Translations under genes and position numbers: made by a program | Shown here: positions 56,618 through 64,000 of the stretch, piece after piece | How the letters are laid out: every line of letters begins with the position of its first letter | Numbering within the stretch: the stretch's first letter is position 1 | The notes under the pieces: model-generated | What the model was told of the DNA's origin: nothing | Seen by the model: the letters and a program-made list of their open reading frames with translations, nothing else | Database searches by the model: none | Assembly (NCBI RefSeq): GCF_000293885.2 | Contig: NZ_CP010945.1 | Span: 3,058,001-3,122,000, forward strand | DNA from: Pseudomonas fluorescens NCIMB 11764 | GTDB taxonomy: Bacteria > Pseudomonadota > Gammaproteobacteria > Pseudomonadales > Pseudomonadaceae | Length of the DNA stretch: 64,000 nucleotides | Direction of reading: 5' to 3'

Positions 56618-59600
56618 TTACAACGGCAAATGCCGACTCAACAACGCCCGCAACGCTGCCGGTTTCACCGGTTTGGCCAGGTAGTCCAGCCCCGCTGCAT
56701 GCACCTGGGCCACGGTTTCCGGATGCCCATCGGCGCTGATCACCACGCCTGGCACCGGCTCGCCCAGGCGGGTTCGCAACCAGGCCATCAAGTCGGTCCC
56801 GGTCTCGCCATCGTCCAGGTGATAATCCACCAGCACCAGTTGCGGATGCATGCCATTGCCCAGCAGGGCCGCACATTCGTCGCGGTTGCGCGCTGTCCAG
56901 ACCTGACAACCCCAGCGGGTCAGCAGGCTGTTCATGCCAACCAGGATGCTGTCTTCGTTGTCGATGCACAGCACCTGCGCGCCGCTCAGGAGTTTGCCGT
57001 TGAGCTCGGTGACGTTGGCCGGCGCCGCGATTTGCGCCTTGGCTAACGGAACGGTGACGCTGAATACACTGCCGCGCCCCGGCCAGGAACGCACTTGCAA
57101 GGTGTGGCCCAGAACGCGACACAACCCGTCTGCAATCGCCAGGCCCAGGCCCAGACCTTTCTCGGCACGGGTCTGGTGGCTGTCCAGGCGTTTGAATTCT
57201 TCGAAAATCACTTTCAGTTTGTCTTGTGCAATCCCCGGCCCACGGTCCCAGACCTCCAGGCACAGTTCGCCCTTGTGCCGACGAACCCCCAGCAGCACGG
57301 GCCCCTTGGCGTAGCGAAAGGCGTTGGTCAGAAAGTTCTGCAAGATCCGACGTAACAGTTTGATGTCGCTGTTGACCCGCAGCGTGCTGCCGCGAACGCG
57401 GAATTTGAGCCCTTGGTCCCGGGCCAGCGCCTTGAATTCTGCGCCGAGCGTGTCGAACAGTTCATTGAGCACAAACGGCTTCGGATCCGGGTTGATCTTG
57501 CCGTTTTCCAGGCGGGAAATGTCCAGCAGATCGCTGATCAGGTCTTCGGCCGAGCGCAATGACGAATCCAGGTGATGGACCAGTTTCTGCGCTTCGCTGG
57601 ACAAACTGTCTTCCTGATGGGACAGCGCTGCAGAAAACAGTCGCGCGGCGTTCAGCGGTTGCATCAGGTCGTGGCTGACCGCCGTGAGGAACCGGGTTTT
57701 CGACTGGTTGGCCGACTCGGCGGTGCCCTTGGCTTCGGTCAGCGCCACGTTGAGTTGCGACAGCTCGTGGGTGCGCTCGGTGACCCGCCGCTCCAGGCCT
57801 TCGTTGGCTTCGGTCAGCGCCTGCTCGGCTTCGCGGAACGCGGTGATGTCGGTAAAACTCATGACGAAACCGCCGCCCGGCATCGGGTTGCCGATCAGCT
57901 CGATCACACGACCATTGGGGAACAGTCGTTCAGAGGTGTGGGCGCGGCCCTGGCGCATCCAGTGCAAACGGCGGGCGACGTGCACTTCGGCTTCGCCCGG
58001 ACCGCACAGACCGCGTTCGGCGTTGTAGCGAATGATGTCGGCAATCGGCCGGCCAACGCTGATCAAGCCGTCCGGGTAGTTGAACAGCTCCAGGTAACGC
58101 CGGTTCCACGCCACCAGTCGCAACGACTGGTCGACCACGCTGATGCCTTGTGTGATGTTCTCGATCGCGCCTTGCAGCAGTGCGCGATTGAACTGCAGCA
58201 CTTCCGAGGCTTCGTCGGCGATTCGCACGACATCCTCGAGTTGCATTTCCCGACCTTCGATAGCGGCTTTTACTACGGCGCGGGTCGAGGAGGCGCCGAG
58301 CACACCGGCCAGCAAGCGCTCGGTGTGGGCGATCCATTCACCGTCGGCGTTCTGGTTCGGGTTGAAGCCTTTGCCCTGTCGGTAAGCGAAACGGATAAAA
58401 CTCTGACGGGCGCGTTCTTCACCGACAAACCGTGCGGCCAGATGCAGCAGATCGTCGATTTGCACCGCCAGCATCGAGCGGGCGCTGGGGCGGGCACTGA
58501 TCTCCTGGCCGATGAAACGGCCAGCCTGCCAGTGTTCCGAAACCCGTGTGCGCGACAGCACCGATACCCAGGCGAACAAGGTGAAGTTGGCGGCCAGTGA
58601 CAGCACCACGCCCTGGGTCAGTGGGGTGAGCGGCAGGTTTAGCGGGTTGCTGTGCAACCAGGCCAGGCCGGGGAAACTGCTCAACGATAAACCGAGGCTG
58701 TGGGCGGCAATCGGCAGGACCAGCGTGTAGAACCACAGGAATGTCCCGGCGGCGAGGCCGGCGAATACGCCGCGGCGGTTGGCCTGTTTCCAGTACAGTG
58801 CGCCGAGCATGGCCGGTGCCAGTTGGGTCACGGCGGCGAAGGCGATCTGGCCGATGGTCGCCAGGCTCGCGGTGGAGCCCAAAAGGCGATAGCTGACGTA
58901 GGCCAGCAGCAGAATCACCACGATGCTGACGCGGCGCACCGAGAGCATCCACTGGCGGAATACTTCGAACGGCCGCTCGGCGTTATTGCGGCGCAGCAAC
59001 CACGGCAACAGCATGTCGTTGGACACCATGGTCGACAGCGCCACGCTGGCCACAATCACCATGCCGGTTGCCGCCGAGGCACCGCCGATAAAGGCCAGCA
59101 TCGCCAGCGCGGGGTGGGCTTGCGCCAATGGCAGGCTGATGACAAACGAATCCGGCAACACCGAGCTGGGCAGCAGCATCTGACCGGCCAGGGCGATCGG
59201 GACAACGAACAAGGCCGCCAACGCCAGGTACGCCGGGAAGACCCACTTGGCCAGGCGCAAATCCTGTGGGTCGATGTTTTCCACCACCGTCACGTGAAAC
59301 TGCCGGGGCAGGCAGATGATCGCCATCATCGCCACACCGGTTTGCACCACCATCGATGGCCAGTTGATGGTTTCCTTCCAATACGCTTCAAGGCGCGGTG
59401 CGAGCATCGCCTGATCGAACAGGTCGTCGAAGCCGTCGTACAGGCCGTAGGTCACGAACGCGCCGACCGCGAGAAACGCGAACAGCTTGACCAGCGATTC
59501 GAAGGCAATCGCCAGCACCATGCCCCGGTGGTGTTCGGTGGCGTCGAGGTTGCGGGTACCGAACACGATGGTAAACAGCGCGAGCACCAGCGATACAATC

Positions 59601-60088
59601 AACGCCGTGTCCTGGGCGCGAGTGCCCATGGCGTCGGCGCCGGCACCGATCAGCAGGTTCACCCCGAGCACGATGCCTTTGAGCTGCAACGCAATGTAGG
59701 GCAAAACGCCGACCAGGCAGATCAACGCCACGACAATCGCCAGCGACTGGGATTTGCCGTAACGGGCGGCGATGAAGTCGGCAATGGAGGTGATGTTCTC
59801 CTGCTTGCTGATCATCACCATTTTTTGCAGGACCCACGGTGCGCAGACCAGTAGCAGGATCGGCCCGAGGTAGATCGGCAGGAACGACCAGAGTTGTTCG
59901 GCGGCCTGGCCGACGGCGCCGAAGAACGTCCAGCTGGTGCAATAGACCGCCAGCGACAAGCTGTACACCCAGGCGCGCACCCGCGGCGGTAACGGCGTAC
60001 TGCGACGGTCACCGTAGAAGGCGATGGCGAACATGATGGCCATATAGGCCAGGGCAACGGCGGCGATCAGCCCGCTGGACAGCGACAT
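56618..60088 (-). CDS. mxtR: SSF/PAS/histidine-kinase/receiver hybrid sensor (MxtR/CrbS type)
   Basis: A 1156-residue protein. Residues 1 to about 500 are a sodium:solute-symporter-like module with about 13 helices (MSLSSGLIAAVALAYMAIMFA; IADFIAARYGKSQSLAIVVALI). A linker follows to about residue 630, then a PAS domain (around 640-750), a coiled coil, HisKA with the phospho-accepting His near residue 804 (TAVSHDLMQPLNAARLFSAA), HATPase (VWDRGPGIAQDKLK; KGLGLGLAIADG) and a C-terminal receiver with its Asp near 1086 (VLVDYHLDDGETGTDLM). CbrA has a similar front but no receiver, which favours MxtR/CrbS. This family controls acetate metabolism with an ErdR/CrbR regulator that is not in the window. 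Confidence 0.92.
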   Translation of the reverse strand: MSLSSGLIAAVALAYMAIMFAIAFYGDRRSTPLPPRVRAWVYSLSLAVYCTSWTFFGAVGQAAEQLWSFLPIYLGPILLLVCAPWVLQKMVMISKQENITSIADFIAARYGKSQSLAIVVALICLVGVLPYIALQLKGIVLGVNLLIGAGADAMGTRAQDTALIVSLVLALFTIVFGTRNLDATEHHRGMVLAIAFESLVKLFAFLAVGAFVTYGLYDGFDDLFDQAMLAPRLEAYWKETINWPSMVVQTGVAMMAIICLPRQFHVTVVENIDPQDLRLAKWVFPAYLALAALFVVPIALAGQMLLPSSVLPDSFVISLPLAQAHPALAMLAFIGGASAATGMVIVASVALSTMVSNDMLLPWLLRRNNAERPFEVFRQWMLSVRRVSIVVILLLAYVSYRLLGSTASLATIGQIAFAAVTQLAPAMLGALYWKQANRRGVFAGLAAGTFLWFYTLVLPIAAHSLGLSLSSFPGLAWLHSNPLNLPLTPLTQGVVLSLAANFTLFAWVSVLSRTRVSEHWQAGRFIGQEISARPSARSMLAVQIDDLLHLAARFVGEERARQSFIRFAYRQGKGFNPNQNADGEWIAHTERLLAGVLGASSTRAVVKAAIEGREMQLEDVVRIADEASEVLQFNRALLQGAIENITQGISVVDQSLRLVAWNRRYLELFNYPDGLISVGRPIADIIRYNAERGLCGPGEAEVHVARRLHWMRQGRAHTSERLFPNGRVIELIGNPMPGGGFVMSFTDITAFREAEQALTEANEGLERRVTERTHELSQLNVALTEAKGTAESANQSKTRFLTAVSHDLMQPLNAARLFSAALSHQEDSLSSEAQKLVHHLDSSLRSAEDLISDLLDISRLENGKINPDPKPFVLNELFDTLGAEFKALARDQGLKFRVRGSTLRVNSDIKLLRRILQNFLTNAFRYAKGPVLLGVRRHKGELCLEVWDRGPGIAQDKLKVIFEEFKRLDSHQTRAEKGLGLGLAIADGLCRVLGHTLQVRSWPGRGSVFSVTVPLAKAQIAAPANVTELNGKLLSGAQVLCIDNEDSILVGMNSLLTRWGCQVWTARNRDECAALLGNGMHPQLVLVDYHLDDGETGTDLMAWLRTRLGEPVPGVVISADGHPETVAQVHAAGLDYLAKPVKPAALRALLSRHLPL

Positions 60089-60323
60089 GGGAACTCCAGA
60101 CAAAAGATACCGGGACTCCCGCCCGGACAGACAGTCTCGCACGACCGTCTGCGTTAGTCAGTGTCGACCAAGGTCGTGGCGTGGTGGGGTGTCGCAGGCG
60201 GTGTGTCAGATGTATCCAAGGTGTTTTTTCAGGCCCCTTCTCGAGCAATCCCGCTCTCACATTCGACTGCATGCTTATAGGAGAACTCGGTTAAATGTGT
60301 GGGTCTTGCTCGCGAAGAAGCCC

Positions 60324-60863
60324 TCACTGACTCAACGCAATCTCGATCAACTGATGCAGCTCCTCAACCTCCAGCGGTGCCGCCGAAAACAGAATGCGAA
60401 ACACCGAAGGCGCCGCCACCAGATTGATCAGTCGATCAACATTCGGTTTCGGTTGATCAGGATAGCGATCCAGAATCGTCTGCAACTGCCCGCCAATGAG
60501 CGCTGTGCAAAAGCCCGGCGTCAGGCTCGATTGCACATCGCGCAGCATGTTGCGTCCAGGTTCGGAGCTCATTTCGTCCAGATACTGCTCCGCCCACGCT
60601 CGCACGTCTCCCCGCAAGCTGCCGGTGTTGGCCGGTTCGCTATCGGGCTGCATGCGCGCCAGGGCGACATCCGCCAGCAATGTCGACAAATCGCCCCAGC
60701 GTCGATAAATGGTCGACGGCGTAACCCCTGCGCGCGCAGCAATTTGCGGGACGGTCACGGTGGAACGGTCCTGCTCTTCAAGAAGTGCGCGGACCGCCGA
60801 GTGAATCGACTCTTGCACCCGGGCGCTGCGTCCGCCAGGGCGTAAACCTTCTTTAATAGCCAT
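60324..60863 (-). CDS. TetR-family transcriptional regulator
   Basis: A 179-residue TetR-type regulator. The HTH is ARVQESIHSAVRALLEEQDRSTVTVPQIAARAGVTPSTIYRRWGDLSTLLADVALARM, and a C-terminal ligand domain covers the rest. It is divergent from the MFS gene; the gap of about 90 bp holds a 16-bp perfect inverted repeat. It probably represses that MFS pump. The inducer is unknown. Confidence 0.92.
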   Translation of the reverse strand: MAIKEGLRPGGRSARVQESIHSAVRALLEEQDRSTVTVPQIAARAGVTPSTIYRRWGDLSTLLADVALARMQPDSEPANTGSLRGDVRAWAEQYLDEMSSEPGRNMLRDVQSSLTPGFCTALIGGQLQTILDRYPDQPKPNVDRLINLVAAPSVFRILFSAAPLEVEELHQLIEIALSQ

Positions 60864-60910
60864 GCATCGGACCTTAACACTAAGAATTTGCTTTAAGCGC
60901 TGGCGAATAG

Positions 60911-60951
60911 CACACTCCGCAAAAGCAAAAAATTAGCTTTTGCGGAGTGTG
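60911..60951. promoter_or_regulatory. 16-bp perfect inverted repeat between TetR and MFS genes, containing the MFS Shine-Dalgarno
   Basis: CACACTCCGCAAAAGC (60911-60926) and GCTTTTGCGGAGTGTG (60936-60951) are perfect complements with AAAAAATTA between. The right arm contains GCGGAG (60942-60947), the Shine-Dalgarno of the MFS gene whose ATG is at 60955. It may be the TetR operator, an mRNA hairpin that blocks ribosome access, or both. Confidence 0.8.
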
Positions 60952-60954
60952 CGC

Positions 60955-62145
60955 ATGTCGAATTCAGCTTCCAACCGTTCAAGCCTGTGGTTTCTGGCGA
61001 TCACTTTACTGAGTTTTCTCGCCGCTTCCACGGCACCGACGCCGTTGTATCACTTGTATCAGGAGCAAATGCAATTCTCGGCAACGACCTTGACCGTGAT
61101 TTTTGGTGTGTACGCCATCAGTTTGCTGGTGGCGCTGCTGACCGTCGGTTCGCTTTCGGATCATCTGGGGCGCAAGCCGGTCATTTTCACGGCTGTCCTG
61201 CTGAACCTGTTGGCGATGCTGCTGTTTATCAATGCTGACAGCGTAGTTTGGTTGATCAGTGCGCGGGTCCTTCAGGGGTTTGCCGCCGGGATGGCCACTG
61301 CCGTATTGAGTGCCGCGCTGCTCGACATCGATCGCCATCAGGGGCCGCTGGTCAACAGCGTTGCACCGCTGCTCGGCATGGCGATTGGCGGTATGGGCTG
61401 CGGCTTGCTGGCCGAGTTTGCGCCGCTGCCGTTGCAGTTGACCTATTGGGTGCTGCTCGCGCTGTTTGTGATGCAGGCGCTGTACGTCTGGCGCCTGCCG
61501 GAAAGCGTCAGTCCGCAGCCGGGGGCATGGGCCTCGTTGCGCCCAACCCTGCATGTACCGACCCAGGCACGCGCCACTTTGTGGCGGGTGTTGCCGCTGA
61601 ATCTCTCGACCTGGGCGCTCGGCGGTTTTTTTGCCTCGCTTGCCCCCTCGCTGTTGCGCACCGCTACCGGTTCAACCTCGAATCTGATGGGTGGGGCGGC
61701 AGTAGCGGCATTGACACTGACTGGCGCTCTGATGATTTTCATCCTGCGTAACCAGCCCGCCGCCAAGGCTCTGAAGTTGGGGGGCACCTTCCTGCCAGCA
61801 GGTGTCGTGTTGCTTTTACTGGGCGTGCACAGCGCCAGCTTGCCTTTGTTTTTCCTTGGCACACTGGTGGCCGGTTGCGGATTCGGTGCCGGATTCCTCG
61901 GCTCGGTGCGCAGTCTGGTACCACTGGCGCTGCCCCATGAACGGGCAGGGTTGATGTCAGCATTTTATGTGCTCAGTTACCTGGCGTTCTGTTTGCCATC
62001 GTTGCTGACGGGGAGCCTGACGCGGACGTTTGGCCTGGTGACCACCACCGACGGTTATGGCGCGGTGCTGATCATCCTGTCTGTCGGTGCCTTATTGGCG
62101 TTGCAGCGTGAGCAGCCCATCAAAGTCTGTAGCGCCGATGTTTAA
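60955..62145 (+). CDS. MFS transporter, TetR-associated
   Basis: A 396-residue major facilitator protein with about 12 helices. STAPTPLYHLYQEQMQFSATTLTVIFGVYAISLLVALLTVGSLSDHLGRKPVIF holds the typical loop 2-3 motif (GSLSDHLGRKPV). The C-half has LPHERAGLMSAFYVLSYLAFCLPSLLTG. A drug or metabolite exporter is likely. The ATG at 60955 has GCGGAG at 7-base spacing; a start 15 bases upstream lies inside the inverted repeat. Substrate unknown. Confidence 0.92.
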   Translation: MSNSASNRSSLWFLAITLLSFLAASTAPTPLYHLYQEQMQFSATTLTVIFGVYAISLLVALLTVGSLSDHLGRKPVIFTAVLLNLLAMLLFINADSVVWLISARVLQGFAAGMATAVLSAALLDIDRHQGPLVNSVAPLLGMAIGGMGCGLLAEFAPLPLQLTYWVLLALFVMQALYVWRLPESVSPQPGAWASLRPTLHVPTQARATLWRVLPLNLSTWALGGFFASLAPSLLRTATGSTSNLMGGAAVAALTLTGALMIFILRNQPAAKALKLGGTFLPAGVVLLLLGVHSASLPLFFLGTLVAGCGFGAGFLGSVRSLVPLALPHERAGLMSAFYVLSYLAFCLPSLLTGSLTRTFGLVTTTDGYGAVLIILSVGALLALQREQPIKVCSADV

Positions 62146-62189
62146 TGATCGCTAGCCTTGGCACTGCCATTCATTTCCACGGACCGACC

Positions 62190-62501
62190 ATGAAAATCAT
62201 CCGCAGCCAATCCTTCACCGCTGACCGTGCCTGGGGCGCGCTCGACATCGCGAACATGAATGGCATCACCACCCGTTTGCACTGGACCGACCAGCCCTAC
62301 AAATGGCACATCAATGACGGTCAGGAAGTGTTCGTCGTGCTCGATGGCCAGGTGCAGATGCACTACCGCGAAGCAGGTCTGGAGAAAGAGGTGATGTTGA
62401 ATGTAGGAGATATCTTTTACGCCGCTGTAGGCACCGAGCATGTGGCGCATCCGCTGGGTGTGGCGAGGGTATTGGTGATCGAATCGGAAGGCAGTGTCTG
62501 A
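62190..62501 (+). CDS. small cupin-domain protein
   Basis: A 103-residue single-domain cupin. It shows the two cupin motifs in reduced form: WHINDGQEVFVVLDGQVQMHY and NVGDIFYAAVGTEHVAHPLG with two histidines near the end. Metal binding and function are open; some relatives act on sugars or as regulators. The ATG at 62190 has only a weak CGGA upstream; an in-frame ATG at 62145 overlaps the MFS stop codon and would add 15 residues. It probably shares the MFS transcript. Confidence 0.82.
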   Translation: MKIIRSQSFTADRAWGALDIANMNGITTRLHWTDQPYKWHINDGQEVFVVLDGQVQMHYREAGLEKEVMLNVGDIFYAAVGTEHVAHPLGVARVLVIESEGSV

Positions 62502-62606
62502 TGCTATATCTGCTAAATAGATAACAGTTAGAGATATTACCCGTTATATCGATATTCGATTCGGATCTACCATGGATTCCACCTCAACCGAGGAGAGGAA
62601 TTCGAC

Positions 62607-63758
62607 ATGACATGCTTTGAAACCGCCAAGCCCGGCCTTAAACCGTTCAGTCATTTGCAGCATCCGCGCGAGGTGATCCGCCAATTCACTCCGAACTGGT
62701 TCGCCGCGACCATGGGCACCGGCGTTCTGGCGCTGGCGCTGGCGCAGTTGCCGGCCGGGAGCGCGGGGTTACAAGCGGTTGCCGAAGCCCTCTGGCTGTT
62801 CAATATCTTTCTGTTCGCTGTGTTCACGGTACTGTACGCGGCACGCTGGGTGCTGTTCTTCGACGAAGCACGACGGATTTTCGGCCACTCCACGGTATCA
62901 ATGTTTTTCGGCACGATTCCCATGGGACTGGCGACGATCATCAACGGTTTTCTGGTGTTCGGCCTGCCGCGCTGGGGCGAGGGCGTGATTCATGTTGCCG
63001 AAGCGCTGTGGTGGCTGGACGTGGCGATGTCGCTGGCCTGCGGGGTGCTGATCCCCTACATGATGTTTACCCGCCAGGAACACAGCATCGATCAGATGAC
63101 TGCCGTCTGGCTATTGCCGGTGGTGGCTGCGGAAGTAGCGGCGGCCAGCGGCGGCTTGCTGGCGCCGCATCTGGCCGACGCTCATTCACAACTGATGGTG
63201 CTGGTCACCAGCTACGTGCTCTGGGCATTTTCCCTGCCGGTGGCGTTCAGCATTCTGACGATCCTGTTGCTGCGCATGGCGCTGCACAAACTGCCCCACG
63301 AAAACATGGCCGCTTCGAGCTGGCTGGCGCTTGGCCCGATTGGCACCGGGGCGCTGGGGATGTTGCTGCTGGGGGGCGACGCACCGGCGATCTTTGCCGC
63401 CAACGGTTTACCGGGAATCGGTGAGATCGCCGCCGGGCTGGGGCTGGTGGCCGGGATCACCTTGTGGGGCTTTGGTCTGTGGTGGATGCTGATCGCGTTG
63501 TTGATCACCGGCCGTTACCTGCGCGCCGGCATACCCTTCAACCTCGGCTGGTGGGGGTTCACCTTTCCGCTGGGCGTCTATTCTCTGGCAACGTTGAAAC
63601 TGGCCAGTACCTTGAACCTGACGTTTTTCAGTGCCTTTGGCTGTGTGCTGGTGGCGATGCTGGCCGTGATGTGGCTGATCGTCGCCAAACGCACCGTGCA
63701 GGGCGCATGGCGGGGCGAGTTGTTTGTCTCGCCGTGCATTGCAGGATTAAACAAATAA
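62607..63758 (+). CDS. TDT-family (tellurite-resistance/dicarboxylate-type) transporter
   Basis: A 383-residue membrane protein with about ten helices and TDT-family (SLAC1/TehA/Mae1) features. The start IRQFTPNWFAATMGTGVLALALAQLP is typical, as is FGTIPMGLATIINGFLVFGL and the C-terminal FNLGWWGFTFPLGVYSLATLKLA. Members export or import C4-dicarboxylates, sulfite or tellurite-related anions; the substrate is not predictable here. GAGGAGAGGAA precedes the ATG. The 105-bp upstream gap is A/T-rich (GTTATATCGATATTCGATT), probably the promoter. Confidence 0.88.
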   Translation: MTCFETAKPGLKPFSHLQHPREVIRQFTPNWFAATMGTGVLALALAQLPAGSAGLQAVAEALWLFNIFLFAVFTVLYAARWVLFFDEARRIFGHSTVSMFFGTIPMGLATIINGFLVFGLPRWGEGVIHVAEALWWLDVAMSLACGVLIPYMMFTRQEHSIDQMTAVWLLPVVAAEVAAASGGLLAPHLADAHSQLMVLVTSYVLWAFSLPVAFSILTILLLRMALHKLPHENMAASSWLALGPIGTGALGMLLLGGDAPAIFAANGLPGIGEIAAGLGLVAGITLWGFGLWWMLIALLITGRYLRAGIPFNLGWWGFTFPLGVYSLATLKLASTLNLTFFSAFGCVLVAMLAVMWLIVAKRTVQGAWRGELFVSPCIAGLNK

Positions 63759-63854
63759 CCGGCAAAGATTAGGTAAGGTGTGGCCTGGATCGACGATCGA
63801 CATTCCAACAATGGTATCCACGCCACTCTCTACCCAAATTCAGGAACACGGAAG

Positions 63855-64000
63855 ATGAGTCACCCCTCACAGTTCAGCCTGCTTCGCACTCGGCGCTTCC
63901 TGCCGTTTTTCGTGACCCAGTCCCTCGGGGCGTTCAACGACAACGTCTTCAAGCAGTCGTTGATCCTCGCCATTCTGTACAAGTTGACTATCGAGGGTGA
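63855..64000 (+). CDS. LplT-like MFS protein, 5' part only
   Basis: The right edge cuts the gene; about 48 codons are visible. The start is MSHPSQFSLLRTRRFLPFFV, then TQSLGAFNDNVFKQSLILAI. The GAFNDNVFKQ motif is diagnostic of the lysophospholipid transporter (LplT) branch of MFS. In Pseudomonas such proteins are often fused to an acyltransferase/acyl-ACP synthetase module, which lies outside the window. GGAA precedes the ATG. Confidence 0.78.
   Translation, partial: MSHPSQFSLLRTRRFLPFFVTQSLGAFNDNVFKQSLILAILYKLTIEG

Overview
The window is chromosomal DNA from a Pseudomonas of the fluorescens/putida type. The basis is the high GC content, gene orders that match the Pseudomonas core genome as I remember it (gltA divergent from sdhCDAB-sucAB-lpd-sucCD then brnQ; purM-purN-DUF3108; DUF2066-perM-hda; riboswitch-cobO-cobB-bluB-cobD-cobC-cobQ-cobP-cobT-phosphatase-cobS; glutathione peroxidase next to fadL), and REP/REPIN-type palindromes of the 'GTGGGAGC..GCTCGC' kind in several intergenic gaps. 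I see no prophage, integrase, transposase, CRISPR array, rRNA or tRNA. Nearly everything is core metabolism, transport or regulation.

Layout. 1-4 kb: a mlaA-type gene cut by the left edge, overlapped by an exported alpha/beta hydrolase; a small membrane protein; a membrane-anchored GH17 glucan enzyme. 4-7.2 kb: an orphan betaine-type binding protein, then a DUF485 protein and the ActP acetate symporter. 7.2-7.9 kb: a gene-free stretch of palindromic repeats. 7.9-21 kb: TCA-cycle block, with gltA divergent from the four sdh and five suc/lpd genes, and RNA hairpins in several intra-operon gaps. 21-29 kb: brnQ, DUF599 and MAPEG membrane proteins, a small lipoprotein, two coupled hotdog thioesterases, htpG, pirin and OsmC. 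29-37 kb: purM-purN-DUF3108, a DUF2066 protein, an AI-2E/PerM family protein, hda, two NlpC/P60 hydrolases separated by a promoter-plus-terminator module, and an O-methyltransferase. 37-39.4 kb: a sugar-dehydrogenase-like lipoprotein and an unrecognised protein. 39.5-48.7 kb: a cobalamin riboswitch and ten tightly coupled genes covering corrin adenosylation, amidation, aminopropanol attachment, lower-ligand synthesis and nucleotide-loop assembly. 48.8-51.2 kb: a MarR regulator with an MFS pump, a 40-residue membrane peptide and a glutathione peroxidase. 51.3-56.5 kb: fadL, small hypotheticals, about 1 kb without a convincing gene, a Sel1-like protein and rmuC. 56.6-64 kb: an SSF/histidine-kinase/receiver hybrid sensor of the MxtR/CrbS type, a divergent TetR-MFS pair, a cupin, a TDT-family transporter and the start of an LplT-like gene.

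How the genes work together. Acetate enters through ActP; the MxtR/CrbS-type sensor 50 kb away belongs to a family known to control acetate uptake and activation; acetyl-CoA then enters the TCA cycle through GltA and the sdh/suc enzymes. The cob operon makes adenosylcobalamin under riboswitch feedback.

I did not find a convincing new multi-gene system. The most unusual local signals are a REPIN that forms the C-terminal coding end of cobB while keeping the overlap with bluB, a perfect 16-bp inverted repeat that contains the ribosome-binding site of an MFS gene next to a divergent TetR gene, a matched pair of GCGGGTATATA palindromes in front of marR (probably leaderless) and its MFS partner, an A7 tract that decides the sdhC start, and a promoter-hairpin-T-tract module between two NlpC/P60 genes.
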